Part shown: positions 7,907 to 16,702 of the stretch, in pieces
Position numbering within the stretch: position 1 is the stretch's first letter
How the letters are laid out: each line of letters starts with the position of its first letter
Source of the DNA: Deltaproteobacteria bacterium
GTDB lineage: Bacteria; Myxococcota_C; UBA6777
Assembly (NCBI GenBank): GCA_006226375.1
Contig: SBHC01000038.1
Location: 1 to 64,000 of the forward strand
Length of the DNA: 64,000 bases
Reading direction: 5' to 3'
The notes under the pieces: generated by a model
The model's database searches: none
The model's input: the letters and a program-made list of their open reading frames with translations, nothing else
Told to the model about the DNA's origin: nothing
Translations under genes and position numbers: made by a program

Positions 7907-8974
7907 ATGAGAAGACAATATGTTCGTGGATGGGGAGTTGCACTTTTTTGGGTCTTTGGAGTTGGCGTCTTTGTTGTTGCCACTTCTTGGATTCATGAGT
8001 CCCGGGCTGAGGATACACATGACCAGAGCGGGAATACAAAGCTCCTCTCTCAAGGAAAGACAAGAAACAGGAAGGTAACTTTCACACAAGGGGCTTCTTG
8101 CAAACTTGTGTGGTTTACAAGCCTGGGGACAAGACTGGCGGGCCACTTGTGCCTGCCCAAGAAGCGAAGTGAGACGATTCCTGGTGTAGTCGTGCTGGGA
8201 TCGTGGACAACGGTTAAAGAACAAATGGCTGGCTTGTACGCCCGAAAGTTGGCTGCCTCTGGATTGGCTGCGCTGGCGTTTGACCCTTATGGATACGGCG
8301 AAAGTGCAGGAACTCCTCGTGATGTAGAGGCACCCCAACGTAAGATCTTGGATGTCAAAGCGGCGGCTGCATTCCTCGCTCAACACAAGTTTGTGAAGAA
8401 AAACGTAGGGGCTTTGGGGATCTGCGCAGGCTCAAGTTATGTTGCGGGTGCTGCTGCTGGTCACTCAACCATTCGCTCGGTTGCTCTGGTTGCTCCTTGG
8501 CTGCACGATGCTGCCATGGTGCGTTTGATCTATGGTGGAAAGGATGGAGTTGCAAAACGTTTGGGGGCTGCTCAACGTGCCCGTCAGTACTACCTCCAAA
8601 CCGGCAAGGTTGTGTATGTTCCAGCATCGAGCCAGACGAACAAGAAGGCTGCGATGTACGGTGCATTTGATTACTATCTGAATCCAAAGCGGGGAAAGAT
8701 CGAGGCATGGAGCAATCGATTTGCGGTCATGGCTTGGAAAAACTGGTTGACTTTTGACCCCCATCCTTTCGCTGCGAAGATCTCGCATCCTACCTTACTG
8801 ATCCACTCCAAGAATGCAGCGTTGCCTCAGGGTGCCAGTCGTTTCTTTTCGAACCTCAAAGGGAAAAAACAACTGCATTGGATGCCAGGTTCACAGTTCC
8901 ATTTTTATGACGACCCCAAGACGGTCAACGCTGCTGTAACGCTCTTGGTCCAGCATTTCCAAAAGACTTTGTAG
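7907..8974 (+). CDS. Secreted alpha/beta hydrolase, YcjY/dienelactone hydrolase-like
   Basis: A 355-residue protein with a signal or anchor segment (VALFWVFGVGVFVVATSW). The rest follows the YcjY-like alpha/beta hydrolase pattern: LAGHLCLPKK, VVVLGSWTTVKEQMAGLYA, LAFDPYGYGESAGTPRD, then the nucleophile elbow LGICAGSSY. The elbow has Cys in place of Ser (G-x-C-x-G), as in dienelactone hydrolase relatives. SQFHFYD near the C-terminus probably supplies the His. The usual acidic residue after strand 7 is not obvious (LLIHSKNAALPQG). GCGGAG precedes the ATG by seven bases. It is divergent from the LysR gene and probably regulated by it. The substrate is unknown; a small ester or lactone is a guess. 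Confidence 0.82.
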   Translation: MRRQYVRGWGVALFWVFGVGVFVVATSWIHESRAEDTHDQSGNTKLLSQGKTRNRKVTFTQGASCKLVWFTSLGTRLAGHLCLPKKRSETIPGVVVLGSWTTVKEQMAGLYARKLAASGLAALAFDPYGYGESAGTPRDVEAPQRKILDVKAAAAFLAQHKFVKKNVGALGICAGSSYVAGAAAGHSTIRSVALVAPWLHDAAMVRLIYGGKDGVAKRLGAAQRARQYYLQTGKVVYVPASSQTNKKAAMYGAFDYYLNPKRGKIEAWSNRFAVMAWKNWLTFDPHPFAAKISHPTLLIHSKNAALPQGASRFFSNLKGKKQLHWMPGSQFHFYDDPKTVNAAVTLLVQHFQKTL

Positions 8975-9022
8975 ACAAACCCCGTGGAGACTGAAGCAGA
9001 AGAGTGGCTTGTGTTGGCCAGG

Positions 9023-10513
9023 TTAGTGGAGGACAATGTACAGCAACTCTTCTTGGCGTTGCAGCAGAAGTAGCATCGGATGCTTCGGGTTGTAAGTGGC
9101 AAGGAGTGACCGTGCGTGTGCCATCGAACGTACCTTGATCGCGTTGACTTTCAAAAGAATGTCTCCTTCCTTGACTCCTTGGGATGCTGCCAAAGAGCCC
9201 GAGTTTACACCTCGAATCCAAGCGCCTTGGGACGGAGTACGTTTCAGACGTTGACGCATGTGGGGTGAAATGGAAGCGACCGTGATCCCCACATGTTTGG
9301 GCTTGCTTTTCTGGGTCGATGGCTCTGAAGATTCTGCGGAGGGTTCGATGGAGTGCTGTGCCTTTCTCCATGCTTGCAGCACGGCTCTTAAGAGAATGTC
9401 TTTTCGGTCACGTCTTGTCTTCAGCACAAGGTGGGTGCCGGGTTTTTGAAAGGCTACAAGATGTGGGATGCATTGGTGAGTGCGAACGGTTTGCCCGTTG
9501 ATGGAAAGGATGACATCTCCAATTTTCAATCCGGCTTTGCTGGCAGCCGAGCCTTGAGCAACATCTGTCACCAACGCGCCTTGTGGTCGAGATAGGCCCA
9601 GGAGTTGTGCCACATCAGTAGCTACCTGTTGGACCTTCACACCAAGTTGAGAACGTTCGACCTTTCCTGTTTTGTGCAGTTGAGGCAGGATCTGACGCAC
9701 AATGTCGATAGGGATGGCAAAGCCAATGCCCCGACCTCCCTGAAGGATGGCGGTGTTAATCCCAATCACTTCGCCCTTGCGATTGAACAGTGGACCTCCG
9801 CTGTTGCCCAGGTTGATGGCGGCGTCCGTTTGGATGTAGCTTTCGTACTCATCGCTTCCTACCGTTCGGCCTTTGGCACTGACAATCCCTGAGGTAACTG
9901 TCAGGCCCAAGCCTTTCGCATTTCCGATGGCAACCACAGGCTCTCCAACTTGGAGGGTTCCTGACCGGCCGAGGCGTGCATAGCGAAACCTTGTACCTTT
10001 CGGGACTTCAAGTTGGAGAAGCGCCAGATCGAGCAGTGGAGACCGGCCGATGACCCTTGCTTCATACTCTCTTTGGTCCTCCAGTTCCACGCTGATCCTT
10101 TTGGCATGTTTCACCACATGATCGTTGGTGAGCGCGTATCCTTTTGGATGGATGAGAAAACCTGAGCCGCTTGTTTGCAATGCTGGAGAGGGCTCTTGCT
10201 GTTCCGGTGTTGGTCGAACAGACTCTTCTTCCTGAAGGTTGGGAGGGGGCTTTGCAGAAGGGGCCGTTGAGGAAGACGGCTGATCTTTCTGCTCACGTTC
10301 AAGAACTGTGATGGTCAGAACTGTAGATTTTACCTCAGCAACCAATTGAGAGAAGTCATACACGGTGACCTTGGGCGTCGTTTGTGGGGGTGGCTTTGTC
10401 TGAATGTCTGGCTTTCTTTGGTGGGAGTAAGCCATGAACACAGAGCTGCCAAGAAGCATTAAACCAACGATGATAGACGTCTTCATGTAGCGAAACATTC
10501 TGGGTTGTTTCAT
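9023..10513 (-). CDS. HtrA/Deg-family serine protease with two PDZ domains
   Basis: A 496-residue periplasmic or membrane-anchored protease. The N-terminus has a hydrophobic segment (IIVGLMLLGSSVFMAY), then a Pro/Gln-rich linker. The trypsin-like domain shows the triad: His in ALTNDHVVKHA, Asp in LLDLALLQLE, Ser in INLGNSGGPLFN. Two PDZ domains follow; the first has the VQQVATDVAQLLGL and AASKAGLKIGDVILSING pattern, the second GSLAASQGVKEGDILLKVNA. This is the DegP/DegQ architecture, with the usual role in periplasmic protein quality control. AGGA lies seven bases before the ATG. It converges with the hydrolase gene, 48 bp apart. Confidence 0.92.
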   Translation of the reverse strand: MKQPRMFRYMKTSIIVGLMLLGSSVFMAYSHQRKPDIQTKPPPQTTPKVTVYDFSQLVAEVKSTVLTITVLEREQKDQPSSSTAPSAKPPPNLQEEESVRPTPEQQEPSPALQTSGSGFLIHPKGYALTNDHVVKHAKRISVELEDQREYEARVIGRSPLLDLALLQLEVPKGTRFRYARLGRSGTLQVGEPVVAIGNAKGLGLTVTSGIVSAKGRTVGSDEYESYIQTDAAINLGNSGGPLFNRKGEVIGINTAILQGGRGIGFAIPIDIVRQILPQLHKTGKVERSQLGVKVQQVATDVAQLLGLSRPQGALVTDVAQGSAASKAGLKIGDVILSINGQTVRTHQCIPHLVAFQKPGTHLVLKTRRDRKDILLRAVLQAWRKAQHSIEPSAESSEPSTQKSKPKHVGITVASISPHMRQRLKRTPSQGAWIRGVNSGSLAASQGVKEGDILLKVNAIKVRSMAHARSLLATYNPKHPMLLLLQRQEELLYIVLH

Positions 10514-10998
10514 CTGCTTTTCCTACGTGCCGCAGGTATGGTTCTTCCATTGCGGTCCATCTTTCTGCGTTGTTGCGATAGGTCCCTGATGTCGATGTAC
10601 GAATGCTCTACCCAACAACCAGGTATGTTGTGCCCTGAAACTTGTTTGGAGTGGCTTTTTGCTTGGACGAAGCCTAGGCTTTTGAAAATATTGGAGGCTG
10701 AATGTTTGGTTCCAACGAGTCATCATGAATCTTCCTGGTTGCAGTGAACTCGTCAAATGCCGACCCTACATCTCCTTAATAAGCGGCAGAGTAAGCTTGT
10801 CAACAGACGGTTGAAGTGAACCAGAGGTCGTGCTGGTTTGTGTTATGAATCTCACAGCTTTCAAAAAAATTAGGCTCTAAACGTTTTCTTAACGTTGGCT
10901 TTGTAGAGTGAACCTTGTAAGACGCAATATCGCACAGGGCAAGGGATTGGCCTGTTCACACAGCGGGACGCTGGCGAGAACGTTGGAGAGGATTCACG
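10514..10998. other. Intergenic region between divergent protease and lipoprotein genes
   Basis: No convincing gene on either strand. It must hold promoters for both divergent neighbours. Close to the lipoprotein start there are two AACGTT hexamers separated by five bases (about 10879-10895), a possible binding site. GAGAGGA lies six bases before the ATG at 10999. Short open frames here lack coding character. Confidence 0.5.
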
Positions 10999-12885
10999 AT
11001 GAAGAAGAACAAACGAAACCATTGGCTGATTCTGGCTGCTTTGATGAGTTTCCTGTTGCAGGCCTGCGGTCTTGCACCCGAGGACTTGGGCGGAGCTGAC
11101 ACAGAGACAAGTCCTTCGATGGCTACCCACCAGGCGGCTATGACTGCCAGCTCCCAAGAACACAGATTCTGCCTGGAAACAGGGGGGGGTTACTTTGTGA
11201 ACTCGCAGCAGAACTCGGTCCACGCGATGGCCAAAGCCTGTGAGGGTGATGCCGTCCACTCGTTGGTGGATGCCAACGGCGGTCGTCTGATGCGAGGCGA
11301 CATTGTGTATGTCAAAACAAGCCATGGAACGTATTGGTCCGGTCAGAGTGACGGTCGTATGGAAGCCAACCGAACCCAGATGCTGGGGTGGGAACGTTTT
11401 CGGCTGACAAACAACAGCAACAACCAAGAGTTCCAGAACGGCGACACCATTGGGTTTCAGTCGGTGGACCACAACAAGTGGCTCGTCGCCGAAGACGATG
11501 GCGGACGGGAAGTGAACGTCAACCGAAACGGAATGGGTGCTTGGGAGACGTTTCGTCTGAAGCTTGTTGTGGGTGTGGGAGATCCTGCGGCGTTGTATGT
11601 CTCAAACGCGATGAAGTCTGAGAACGCGAAGCAAACCTTGAACACCTTGCAGCAGAACGTTCAACAAGCCAAGCAGAAGTGGGACGATGCCAAGCACAAG
11701 CTTGATGAGTTGGTGCAGCGTGCCAAGCACCACCTCGGCGTCCTTTGCATCGAAAACCGCGTTCACCAGTGCCAGCAGCGTAACGAGTGCAACAACGTAT
11801 GTGGAAATGTCCGAGTGTGCGGGTTCTGGGGCTGTTGGAATGTGAGCGGGAATTGTCGGAGCGTCTGTCGGGCGGTGAATCATTGCGCGTGGAAGTCGGC
11901 CTGGGATTGTGTGGTGGTGCCTCGGGCTCGACAAGCGGAGCAAGCCGCTCGTGCGACCTACGAAAGCAAGAAAGCAGAGTTGGAGCGCAAGTCACAACAG
12001 CTCAAGTCTGAAGCGCAACGACGGTACCAAGAAACCCAAAAGCACATCGAAGACGCCGTAAAGAAGAGCGTGGATGCGTTGAACAAGCTCAAGGATCTGG
12101 GTGACGAGCAACGCAAGAAGATGGAGAGCACCTTGAAGTCGTTTGCGGACAAGATGGCGCACGACTTTCTCAAAGACGCACACCGTAAAATTCATTCAAG
12201 CATGCGTGCTTCCTATCAGCTTGCTTTGGCAGCGTTGAAGAAGAAGCTTCAGAGCAAGTGGAGTCATCTGCGCGGTGTTGCGAAGAGCCACCACTCGACC
12301 CAGCGTTATCCATTGAGCAAGCGTGACGGTGTATGGAAGAGCCTTCGAAACGAATTCAGCAAGCATGGACCCTCTATCAAAGACCGCATGGAGAACTTCC
12401 GCAAGACCAAAGCCAACCGTCAGTTTGCTGCCAAAGCTCTCGGAGGTACCGCGCTGTTTCTTGCTACCGAAGCTGGTGTTGCCTTGGGAGCTTCCTTTGC
12501 CTGGGCTGGTATCCAGTGCCAACACCAAGATTCATCCTACCAAGTGTTTGAAGCATGTTATGTCAAAGAGTTTACCAAAGCGATCAAGTACGCTCTGTTC
12601 GACACACTGGTTGCTACCGCTTACACTCCCCTTGAACTGTCTGTGGTGACGCCCAAGGCCGTCCTTCTGGCTTCTGCTGTGACTGCGATGGCTGCGGCTG
12701 CTATGAGTCCTTTGAGCGCAGCGTTTGTTGGGGCGATCGCTGGGATTGTTTCCAAAACGGCTGTGAGCTACGCCGTGTACGAAGTCGCCAACCAGTTCTT
12801 CCAGGATTACGAAAAAGGTCTTTGGAAGCAGTCCGAGTCCTTCTTCCAAACCATGGCTCGCGATGCCGCCAAGACCCTATACTAG
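10999..12885 (+). CDS. Lipoprotein with fascin-like trefoil, coiled coil and hydrophobic C-terminus
   Basis: A 628-residue lipoprotein (signal ending LLQAC, Cys23). Residues 53-195 look like a fascin/ricin-type beta-trefoil: GTYWSGQSDGRMEANRTQ and GWERFRLTNNSN, then KWLVAEDDGGREVNVNRNG and AWETFRLKLV. These folds bind sugars or actin-like partners. Residues 205-245 and 310-410 are heptad-rich charged coiled coil. Between them lies a cluster of ten cysteines (starting CIENRVHQC). Residues 480-600 are Ala/Gly-rich and hydrophobic (LFLATEAGVALGASFAWAG, then VLLASAVTAMAAAAMSPLS), enough for membrane insertion. The combination of a lectin-like head, a helical rod and a hydrophobic hairpin recalls helical pore-forming toxins or adhesins; this is inference. 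No known toxin motif was recognised. Confidence 0.7.
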   Translation: MKKNKRNHWLILAALMSFLLQACGLAPEDLGGADTETSPSMATHQAAMTASSQEHRFCLETGGGYFVNSQQNSVHAMAKACEGDAVHSLVDANGGRLMRGDIVYVKTSHGTYWSGQSDGRMEANRTQMLGWERFRLTNNSNNQEFQNGDTIGFQSVDHNKWLVAEDDGGREVNVNRNGMGAWETFRLKLVVGVGDPAALYVSNAMKSENAKQTLNTLQQNVQQAKQKWDDAKHKLDELVQRAKHHLGVLCIENRVHQCQQRNECNNVCGNVRVCGFWGCWNVSGNCRSVCRAVNHCAWKSAWDCVVVPRARQAEQAARATYESKKAELERKSQQLKSEAQRRYQETQKHIEDAVKKSVDALNKLKDLGDEQRKKMESTLKSFADKMAHDFLKDAHRKIHSSMRASYQLALAALKKKLQSKWSHLRGVAKSHHSTQRYPLSKRDGVWKSLRNEFSKHGPSIKDRMENFRKTKANRQFAAKALGGTALFLATEAGVALGASFAWAGIQCQHQDSSYQVFEACYVKEFTKAIKYALFDTLVATAYTPLELSVVTPKAVLLASAVTAMAAAAMSPLSAAFVGAIAGIVSKTAVSYAVYEVANQFFQDYEKGLWKQSESFFQTMARDAAKTLY

Positions 12886-12929
12886 ACCTCTCTTTTTCTC
12901 GCCCTTTCCTCTGTGTGAGACGTTCTGGT

Positions 12930-12972
12930 AAGGAGGCAGATAGCATGACAAGTGCTTCTCGCCTCCTTTTTT
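12930..12972. terminator. Terminator-like hairpin between convergent genes
   Basis: AAGGAGGC at 12930-12937 pairs with GCCTCCTT at 12961-12968, extended inward by AGA/TCT. The right arm runs into six T residues on the + strand. The loop is fairly long. It sits between the stops of the lipoprotein gene (+) and the BTAD regulator gene (-). Confidence 0.6.
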
Positions 12973-12976
12973 GTTT

Positions 12977-15900
12977 TTAGAGCGCAACGATCTCATTCAG
13001 CGTCATCGCTTCGGCTTGTTGGGTTGCTTTCTCTTGTTGGGTTGGGCTTGCTTTTTCTACGATGGCATTCCAAAGCTGGGATGCCTTTTCTTGGGTGATA
13101 TGCCAGCTTGCTTCGTTGCGCTGCACGAAGTGAAGTCGGGTGAGGGTGGACACCAGAGAAGCTTTGGTTGTATCGGAAGCTTCGGCAAGATGAGTGAGCA
13201 AAAACAAGGTTTGTGGTAGGGTTCCATAAGACAACGTTAGCTGGAGAGCGCGTTTGAGCTTCTCTCTCGCGGCTTTCTTGGTGCCGCCTCCTTTCCATTG
13301 CGAGCAGGCCAAGCCTCCCAAAGAGAGAGGGAGAAGCCATTCGTAATGATGCTCCTCCAGCAAAGCACAGCTTGTTTCAAAGTGTTGGATGGCGGCCTTG
13401 TGATCTCCCTGGTTGTAAAGGTACCAACCCAACGTGCTTTCGCTTCGTGCGATGAGGTCGGGAAGCTTCGACTCATGGGCTGTCTGGTTGGTGGATTGTA
13501 GGAGCTGTCGGGTTGTGGGGGAGGGAGAACTCCAGTTGATCCAGGCCTGACTCAAACGAATTTCCAGGAGAGTGTTGGGAGGCGCAACATGTTCGGCGAG
13601 TTGGATGGCTTGTGTCATACAAGCTTGGGCTTCTGGATACTTGCCTTGCGCCCATCGCACTCGTCCGAGTGACTCCATTCCAAAACAATAATTTTCGGGT
13701 TCGTTGGTGCTTTGGCTTAACTCCAGTGACTTCTCCGCGTGCTGGACGGCTTGAGGAAAGTCGCCGTACATCATCCGAAACATCGAAAGGTACAAGTGAC
13801 AGTCCGATTGGCCCGTTCGCTCGCCCAGCGTTGTGTAATCTTCCAGGCACTGTTGAAAGAGCTCCATGGAACGGCCGAACTGACCTCGCAAAAAATACTC
13901 GATGGCGGTGTTCTGGCGAAATTTGGACGTTCCGTGCAGATCGTTCTGTTGTTCTCCGATCTGGATCGCTTTTTGGTAGTAGCTATGAGCTAACTCTGTT
14001 TGGTCACGTTCTCCGTAAAGGTTGCCCAGCAGGTTGTACAAGCGACTTCGAATCCAAGGGTAGTCTTGACCCTTAATCGCTTCCAAGGCTTCTAGGGTTC
14101 CGCGCTCGAAAGCCTCGAGGTCGTCGTTGAGAAAGAAGATCGGGTTTCGGGCAAAGAGGGCGGTGGCGAGTAGTTCGTTGTTTCCGCTTTGGCGAAGAAG
14201 ACCGATCACATGTGTTAGCTCTTTCGCCAGCAACTCGACTTCTCCCAAGCGCTCCGACAAGCGGTTGATGTAAGTAAACACCCAACCTATGGCGTTGAGA
14301 AACAGGTGGGCTTCTTCGTGCTCCAGCCAGCCTGCTGCGGGGAGGTTGCTGGCGGACGTCATGGCCTGGAAGTCTTCGACATTCTCAATCGAACCAAACA
14401 TGACAGGATAGAGTTCGTGGCGGCGAAGTTGCTCGTAGGTTTCTTGGAAGAGTTGTCTTCCTTCGGTGTATCGGTTGAGAGTCCTGGCGTACAGATACAG
14501 AGAATAGCCTGCACGTGTCATTCGTGTGAGGTTCTTCTCGTGTGTATGGTTCCACCGCCAGGCTTGTTGTATGTTGTCAAAGTCGCTGTCGATCTTTGCG
14601 ATGGCTTCGACCTGTCCTCCTCCAATAAGAGGTTCATACAACTGCTCCAGCATGTCGAGAAAGTAGTTGCAATGGAGCTGCTCTGCGTTTTGCTCGTCTT
14701 CCGGCAGCGCATCGTACTGTTCTCTCGCGTATTGGCGAAGCAATCCATGTATGTGATAGCGTCCTTCTTCCTGGTGAAGAATATGCTTGTTACCAAGCCG
14801 CAGTAACAAGCGAACGGAGGCTCCTGTTACTGCTTGTGCAGCCTTGCGCTCAAAGCTATGGGAAAACACAGATAGCTTGGTGAAGGCCTTTTGCTCTTCC
14901 GATGTGAGAAGCTCCCATGATGTTGTAAACACAGCGCGCAGGCTGCGGTGTTTGTCGGGTACATCGGAGAGATCGGTGGCAAGGAAATCAAGGTTGCTTT
15001 GGATCTCTTGGGCGATGTCGGGCCACGACAACGCTGGATACCACGAGGCTGCAAGCTCCAAGGCCAGGGGAACACCGTTAACCAAGGCACAAATTTCTTG
15101 TATGACCCCTTGGTCTTTGGGATGCAACGTTGCGAGCGGGTCGGCTTGTTTGGCGCTTTGTTGCAAGAGCTGCAAGGCATCGTTGGGACCGCCGGATTGG
15201 TAGGATAGCCCTCTTAGGATTACGCTCCCTTCTTTGCGAAGTTGAAGTCGCTCTCGTGATGTGACAAGCACGCGAACGGAGGTGGCTCTTTGTTGAAGTG
15301 TGTTGAGAAACTGACGGCTCTCCTCCGACACGAGCTGTTCAAAGTTGTCGAAGATGAGGAGGAGTTCTTTGTCTTCGAGATGCTGGAAAAGTTGTTCTTG
15401 AAGAGAGCGGTCTGTTTGTGACAGTCGAAGGGTCGAGCAAATGGAGGCCACCGCTTGTTCGAGCGTTGTTTTTTGCTCCAAAGGCACATAAACGATGCCG
15501 TCCCAAAAGAGCGGAGGGTTCATCGATGCGAGGTGGTGTGCGAGGTATTGCACCAAGTGTGTTTTTCCGATGCCTCCAGGACCCAAAATGGTGATCAGGG
15601 GGTGAGCATCTTGTTGGAGCAATCGTTTGACTTCTGCGAGCTCCACTTCACGCCCGACTATCAGCGCATGAGGTTTGGTGGGAATGCGATTCTTGGGTAG
15701 CATCCCCATGCTACGAATCTTCTGGTACAAGGCGGTTGTTTCTGCGGAAGGCTCCACGTCAAACTCACGCTCGAGCATCTCCACACAGCGGTTGTATTGT
15801 TCGAGAGCAGCGGTGCGTTGGCCGTCTTGCACTAAAAACCACATCACCTGACGGTGGCTGTCTTCTTCGAGAGAGTCCAACTGGAGAAGCTGGTAGGCCC

Positions 15901-16531
15901 AGTGCAGTCCTTCTGCATAGCTTTGGTGAGCTTCGAGCTGTTGCAGTAGCCGCTTGATGCCTCGAAGCGCGTGTTGGCGAGTTTGTTCCTTTTGCCAGTC
16001 TGCCCACTCCCAGAATCCAGCCGCTTCTTTGATGTGGAAACCTTCCAGGAAGTGACCTTTGTAAAGTTTCATCACTTCGGCGAGTTCCAACAGCTGCGAG
16101 CGTCGCAGTGAGCCAGACTCTTCAATCACTCGGGCAAGGCTTTGGTAGTTCTCTTGGAATTCTTGGAGGTCCAGTCGGTACGAACTGTCGGTCCGCCAGG
16201 CGAGTGTGTGACGGGTGATGGCGAGGAAGTCGTCCAGGTGTTTGCGAAGGTTGGTTAACACCAGGCGGAGGTTGGCCATCGCTCGCTTCTGAGGCAGATC
16301 ATCCCATAACAAGGTCGCAATCGCTTCTCGCTGATGAGCGTGAGGGTTGCAAACAAGATAGACGAGGAGGGCCTCTGCTTTCCGGGAGACAAAGTCTGTG
16401 AGCACCCCACCATCCAAGCGAAATGTCACTCCTCCAAACAGCTCTATTTCTATCGATGTCTTTACGGTCACACTTCTGTCCCACATCAAGATCATGTTGG
16501 TACTTTTGTCTCTATCATACACCACCTGCAT
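12977..16531 (-). CDS. BTAD/NB-ARC/TPR transcriptional regulator (AfsR/SARP-like)
   Basis: A 1184-residue regulator. Residues 25-105 form an OmpR-type winged helix (IELFGGVTFRLDGG, LLVYLVCNPHAHQREAIATLLW, ANLRLVLTNLRKHL). Residues 110-270 are the bacterial transcriptional activation domain (YKGHFLEGFHI, then QLDSLEEDSHRQVMWFL). An NB-ARC-type ATPase follows with Walker A GPGGIGKTHL, Walker B LLLIFDNFEQL, the sensor LVTSRERL, and GLPLAL-like GVPLALELAASW. The remaining 600 residues are TPR-type helices (for example LYNLLGNLYGERDQTELAHSYYQKAIQIG). This is the AfsR/LAL-like plan for signal-integrating regulators. The start at 16531 follows GGGGA; later starts at M13 or GTG20 are possible. The target genes are unknown; the symporter gene is divergent, 171 bp away. 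Confidence 0.88.
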   Translation of the reverse strand: MQVVYDRDKSTNMILMWDRSVTVKTSIEIELFGGVTFRLDGGVLTDFVSRKAEALLVYLVCNPHAHQREAIATLLWDDLPQKRAMANLRLVLTNLRKHLDDFLAITRHTLAWRTDSSYRLDLQEFQENYQSLARVIEESGSLRRSQLLELAEVMKLYKGHFLEGFHIKEAAGFWEWADWQKEQTRQHALRGIKRLLQQLEAHQSYAEGLHWAYQLLQLDSLEEDSHRQVMWFLVQDGQRTAALEQYNRCVEMLEREFDVEPSAETTALYQKIRSMGMLPKNRIPTKPHALIVGREVELAEVKRLLQQDAHPLITILGPGGIGKTHLVQYLAHHLASMNPPLFWDGIVYVPLEQKTTLEQAVASICSTLRLSQTDRSLQEQLFQHLEDKELLLIFDNFEQLVSEESRQFLNTLQQRATSVRVLVTSRERLQLRKEGSVILRGLSYQSGGPNDALQLLQQSAKQADPLATLHPKDQGVIQEICALVNGVPLALELAASWYPALSWPDIAQEIQSNLDFLATDLSDVPDKHRSLRAVFTTSWELLTSEEQKAFTKLSVFSHSFERKAAQAVTGASVRLLLRLGNKHILHQEEGRYHIHGLLRQYAREQYDALPEDEQNAEQLHCNYFLDMLEQLYEPLIGGGQVEAIAKIDSDFDNIQQAWRWNHTHEKNLTRMTRAGYSLYLYARTLNRYTEGRQLFQETYEQLRRHELYPVMFGSIENVEDFQAMTSASNLPAAGWLEHEEAHLFLNAIGWVFTYINRLSERLGEVELLAKELTHVIGLLRQSGNNELLATALFARNPIFFLNDDLEAFERGTLEALEAIKGQDYPWIRSRLYNLLGNLYGERDQTELAHSYYQKAIQIGEQQNDLHGTSKFRQNTAIEYFLRGQFGRSMELFQQCLEDYTTLGERTGQSDCHLYLSMFRMMYGDFPQAVQHAEKSLELSQSTNEPENYCFGMESLGRVRWAQGKYPEAQACMTQAIQLAEHVAPPNTLLEIRLSQAWINWSSPSPTTRQLLQSTNQTAHESKLPDLIARSESTLGWYLYNQGDHKAAIQHFETSCALLEEHHYEWLLPLSLGGLACSQWKGGGTKKAAREKLKRALQLTLSYGTLPQTLFLLTHLAEASDTTKASLVSTLTRLHFVQRNEASWHITQEKASQLWNAIVEKASPTQQEKATQQAEAMTLNEIVAL

Positions 16532-16608
16532 GGGTTCCCCAAGAGATGGAATGGTAAACTGGAGCGTGTTGACTGGAAACGTAGAAGGTTTTGCGACACC
16601 TCACGTTC

Positions 16609-16637
16609 TTGACAAAGATTCATCGGAGTGAAATAGA
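16609..16637 (+). promoter_or_regulatory. Candidate sigma-70 promoter for the symporter gene
   Basis: A consensus -35 TTGACA at 16609-16614, a 17-bp spacer, and a weak -10 (AATAGA) at 16632-16637. It points at the symporter start 66 bp downstream. Only the -35 box is strong. Confidence 0.4.
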
Positions 16638-16702
16638 ACCAAAGATACCTTTTGTCTTCTACGATGTTGAAGTGTTCCGCTTTTTGTACCAGGGGTCATC
16701 CT

